From: Amoebidium appalachense
Lineage: Eukaryota; Ichthyosporea
Reading direction: 5' to 3'
NCBI GenBank assembly: GCA_963693365.1
Contig: CAVNZM010000007.1
Span: 930,001 to 994,000 of the forward strand
DNA length: 64,000 nt
Shown here: positions 57,159 through 64,000 of the stretch, piece by piece
Layout of the letters: each line of letters begins with the position of its first letter
Position numbering within the stretch: position 1 is the first letter of the stretch
The notes under the pieces: model-generated
Database searches by the model: none
The model's input: the letters and a program-made list of their open reading frames with translations, nothing else
What the model was told of the DNA's origin: nothing
Position numbers and translations under genes: made by a program

Positions 57159-57902
57159 ACGGTTTCTGAGAAACAACGTTAAATAACTTTCATACAGATC
57201 GAATGCCATACAGTAGTGACGGGCTGTGACCCGTGCAAGGTGACTGACACTGTGTGTGTGCGAGTTGCGTGAGTGTGTGGCCACATATCCGTCAGTTGTG
57301 TGTGTGTGACACGTGTGTGTATGTGCGCGCACCGCAGGCGTTGCTTTTATAAGTGTGAAAATGAATGTGAGCGTGCCTATGTGTGACAGAGTGCGTTCAT
57401 GTATCACGGTAACAGTTGTGTGTTTGGGGCCATGCACATCGCAGCGGAGACGGGCGGGCGGGCAGGGGGGAGGGGGGTTTTGAATGCGTCAAAAAGTACG
57501 AAGTACACAAGAACAAACGGATAACACGATGCAGAATGCAAGCCATACATAAAGAGTATGCATAATAAGCAGAGCCCATCCTCAGGGGAGGGGGGGGGGG
57601 GGGGGGGGGAGGGGGGGAGGGGGGGGGGGGGGGGGGACTTCAAGTAGCAATACAACTCTTATTCACTGCTAAACTTTGCACGGGGATGTCCATTTGGGGC
57701 TCCACCAATACACCTTCTGAGCATATTCACTTAAAGCTCCGGGCGTATTAATCCTCCCAACCCCTAACCTAGTATATATACTTGTTACAGTGGGATACGT
57801 ACCCTCGTGGTCTTTGCCTTTTTGTCTGTATGCGAACATATCATCATATACATACATGTAAACACCCCTACACCCTACCCACCCTTTCACTTTTAACCTA
57901 AC
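55563..57902. promoter_or_regulatory. Upstream region of the Ras-like gene and spacer to Sec23
   Basis: The start-codon exon begins at 55562, so a 5' UTR intron and the promoter must lie at higher coordinates. CCAAT-type motifs cluster at about 56037 (CCAATCAGG), 56080 (inverted) and 56111 (CCAATCAAAA). 56.2-57.0 kb is unique and without an exon-like frame. 57.1-57.65 kb holds G runs and one copy of the C-tailed repeat, downstream of the Sec23 stop. Assignment as promoter is an inference from position and motifs. Confidence 0.4.
57470..57588 (-). repeat. C-tailed interspersed repeat, copy 13
   Basis: Near-consensus on the minus strand: CCTGAGGATGGGCTCTGCTT to GACGCATTCAAAACCCCC. It lies about 315 bases beyond the Sec23 stop, in the same orientation as Sec23. 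The C tail is short. Confidence 0.95.
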
Positions 57903-63978
<6,076 letters not shown>

Positions 63979-64000
63979 ACATACCTCCTTTCTCCCCCCC

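Overview
This is eukaryotic nuclear DNA. Every convincing gene is built from short GC-rich exons joined by GT-AG introns, and the introns and spacers are full of homopolymeric C or G runs, (CA)n/(TG)n tracts and other low-complexity sequence. Four genes were reconstructed by checking reading frame across each junction, and a fifth runs off the right edge. A synaptogyrin-type MARVEL protein together with animal-like Sec23 and Ras-family proteins suggests a unicellular relative of animals (holozoan) or another intron-rich protist. The fused glutamate synthase and the DnaJ-X co-chaperone are also compatible with other lineages, so I do not name a species.

Layout. 1-5577 is repeat-dominated with no secure gene; one possible terminal exon lies at 429-532 (-). 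5578-6231 (-) may encode a 64-residue single-pass membrane protein. 6232-10918 is largely unique sequence with no supported gene. 10919-14630 (-) is a synaptogyrin-like four-TM vesicle protein. 14631-15369 is a divergent spacer. 15370-30562 (+) is a 14-exon gene for a 522-residue J-protein that joins a J domain, a DnaJ-X domain and a C-terminal RhoGDI-like beta-sandwich. 30563-33676 is spacer with a TATA box at 33371. 33677-46185 (+) is a 23-exon, 2090-residue fused glutamate synthase (GOGAT). 46860-48310 is a 5'-truncated, frameshifted LINE, and a relative lies antisense at 25890-26760 inside J-protein intron 10. 50604-55558 (-) is a 479-residue Ras-like GTPase with a long Ser-rich N-terminus. 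57903-64000 (-) is the C-terminal half of COPII Sec23.

Three of the genes concern membrane traffic or small-GTPase biology: synaptogyrin, Sec23 and the Ras-like protein. The J-protein would join them if its RhoGDI-like domain is real. GOGAT is core nitrogen metabolism. No operon logic applies, and the genes are probably neighbours by chance, except that synaptogyrin and the J-protein share a short divergent spacer.

Two observations stand out. The first is the J-domain/DnaJ-X/RhoGDI-like fusion, supported by consistent intron phases. The second is a roughly 110-160 bp interspersed repeat that ends in poly(C) instead of poly(A). It recurs about 18 times, and every copy inside a gene lies in the sense orientation of its host. 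One copy supplies the pyrimidine tract of a splice acceptor.
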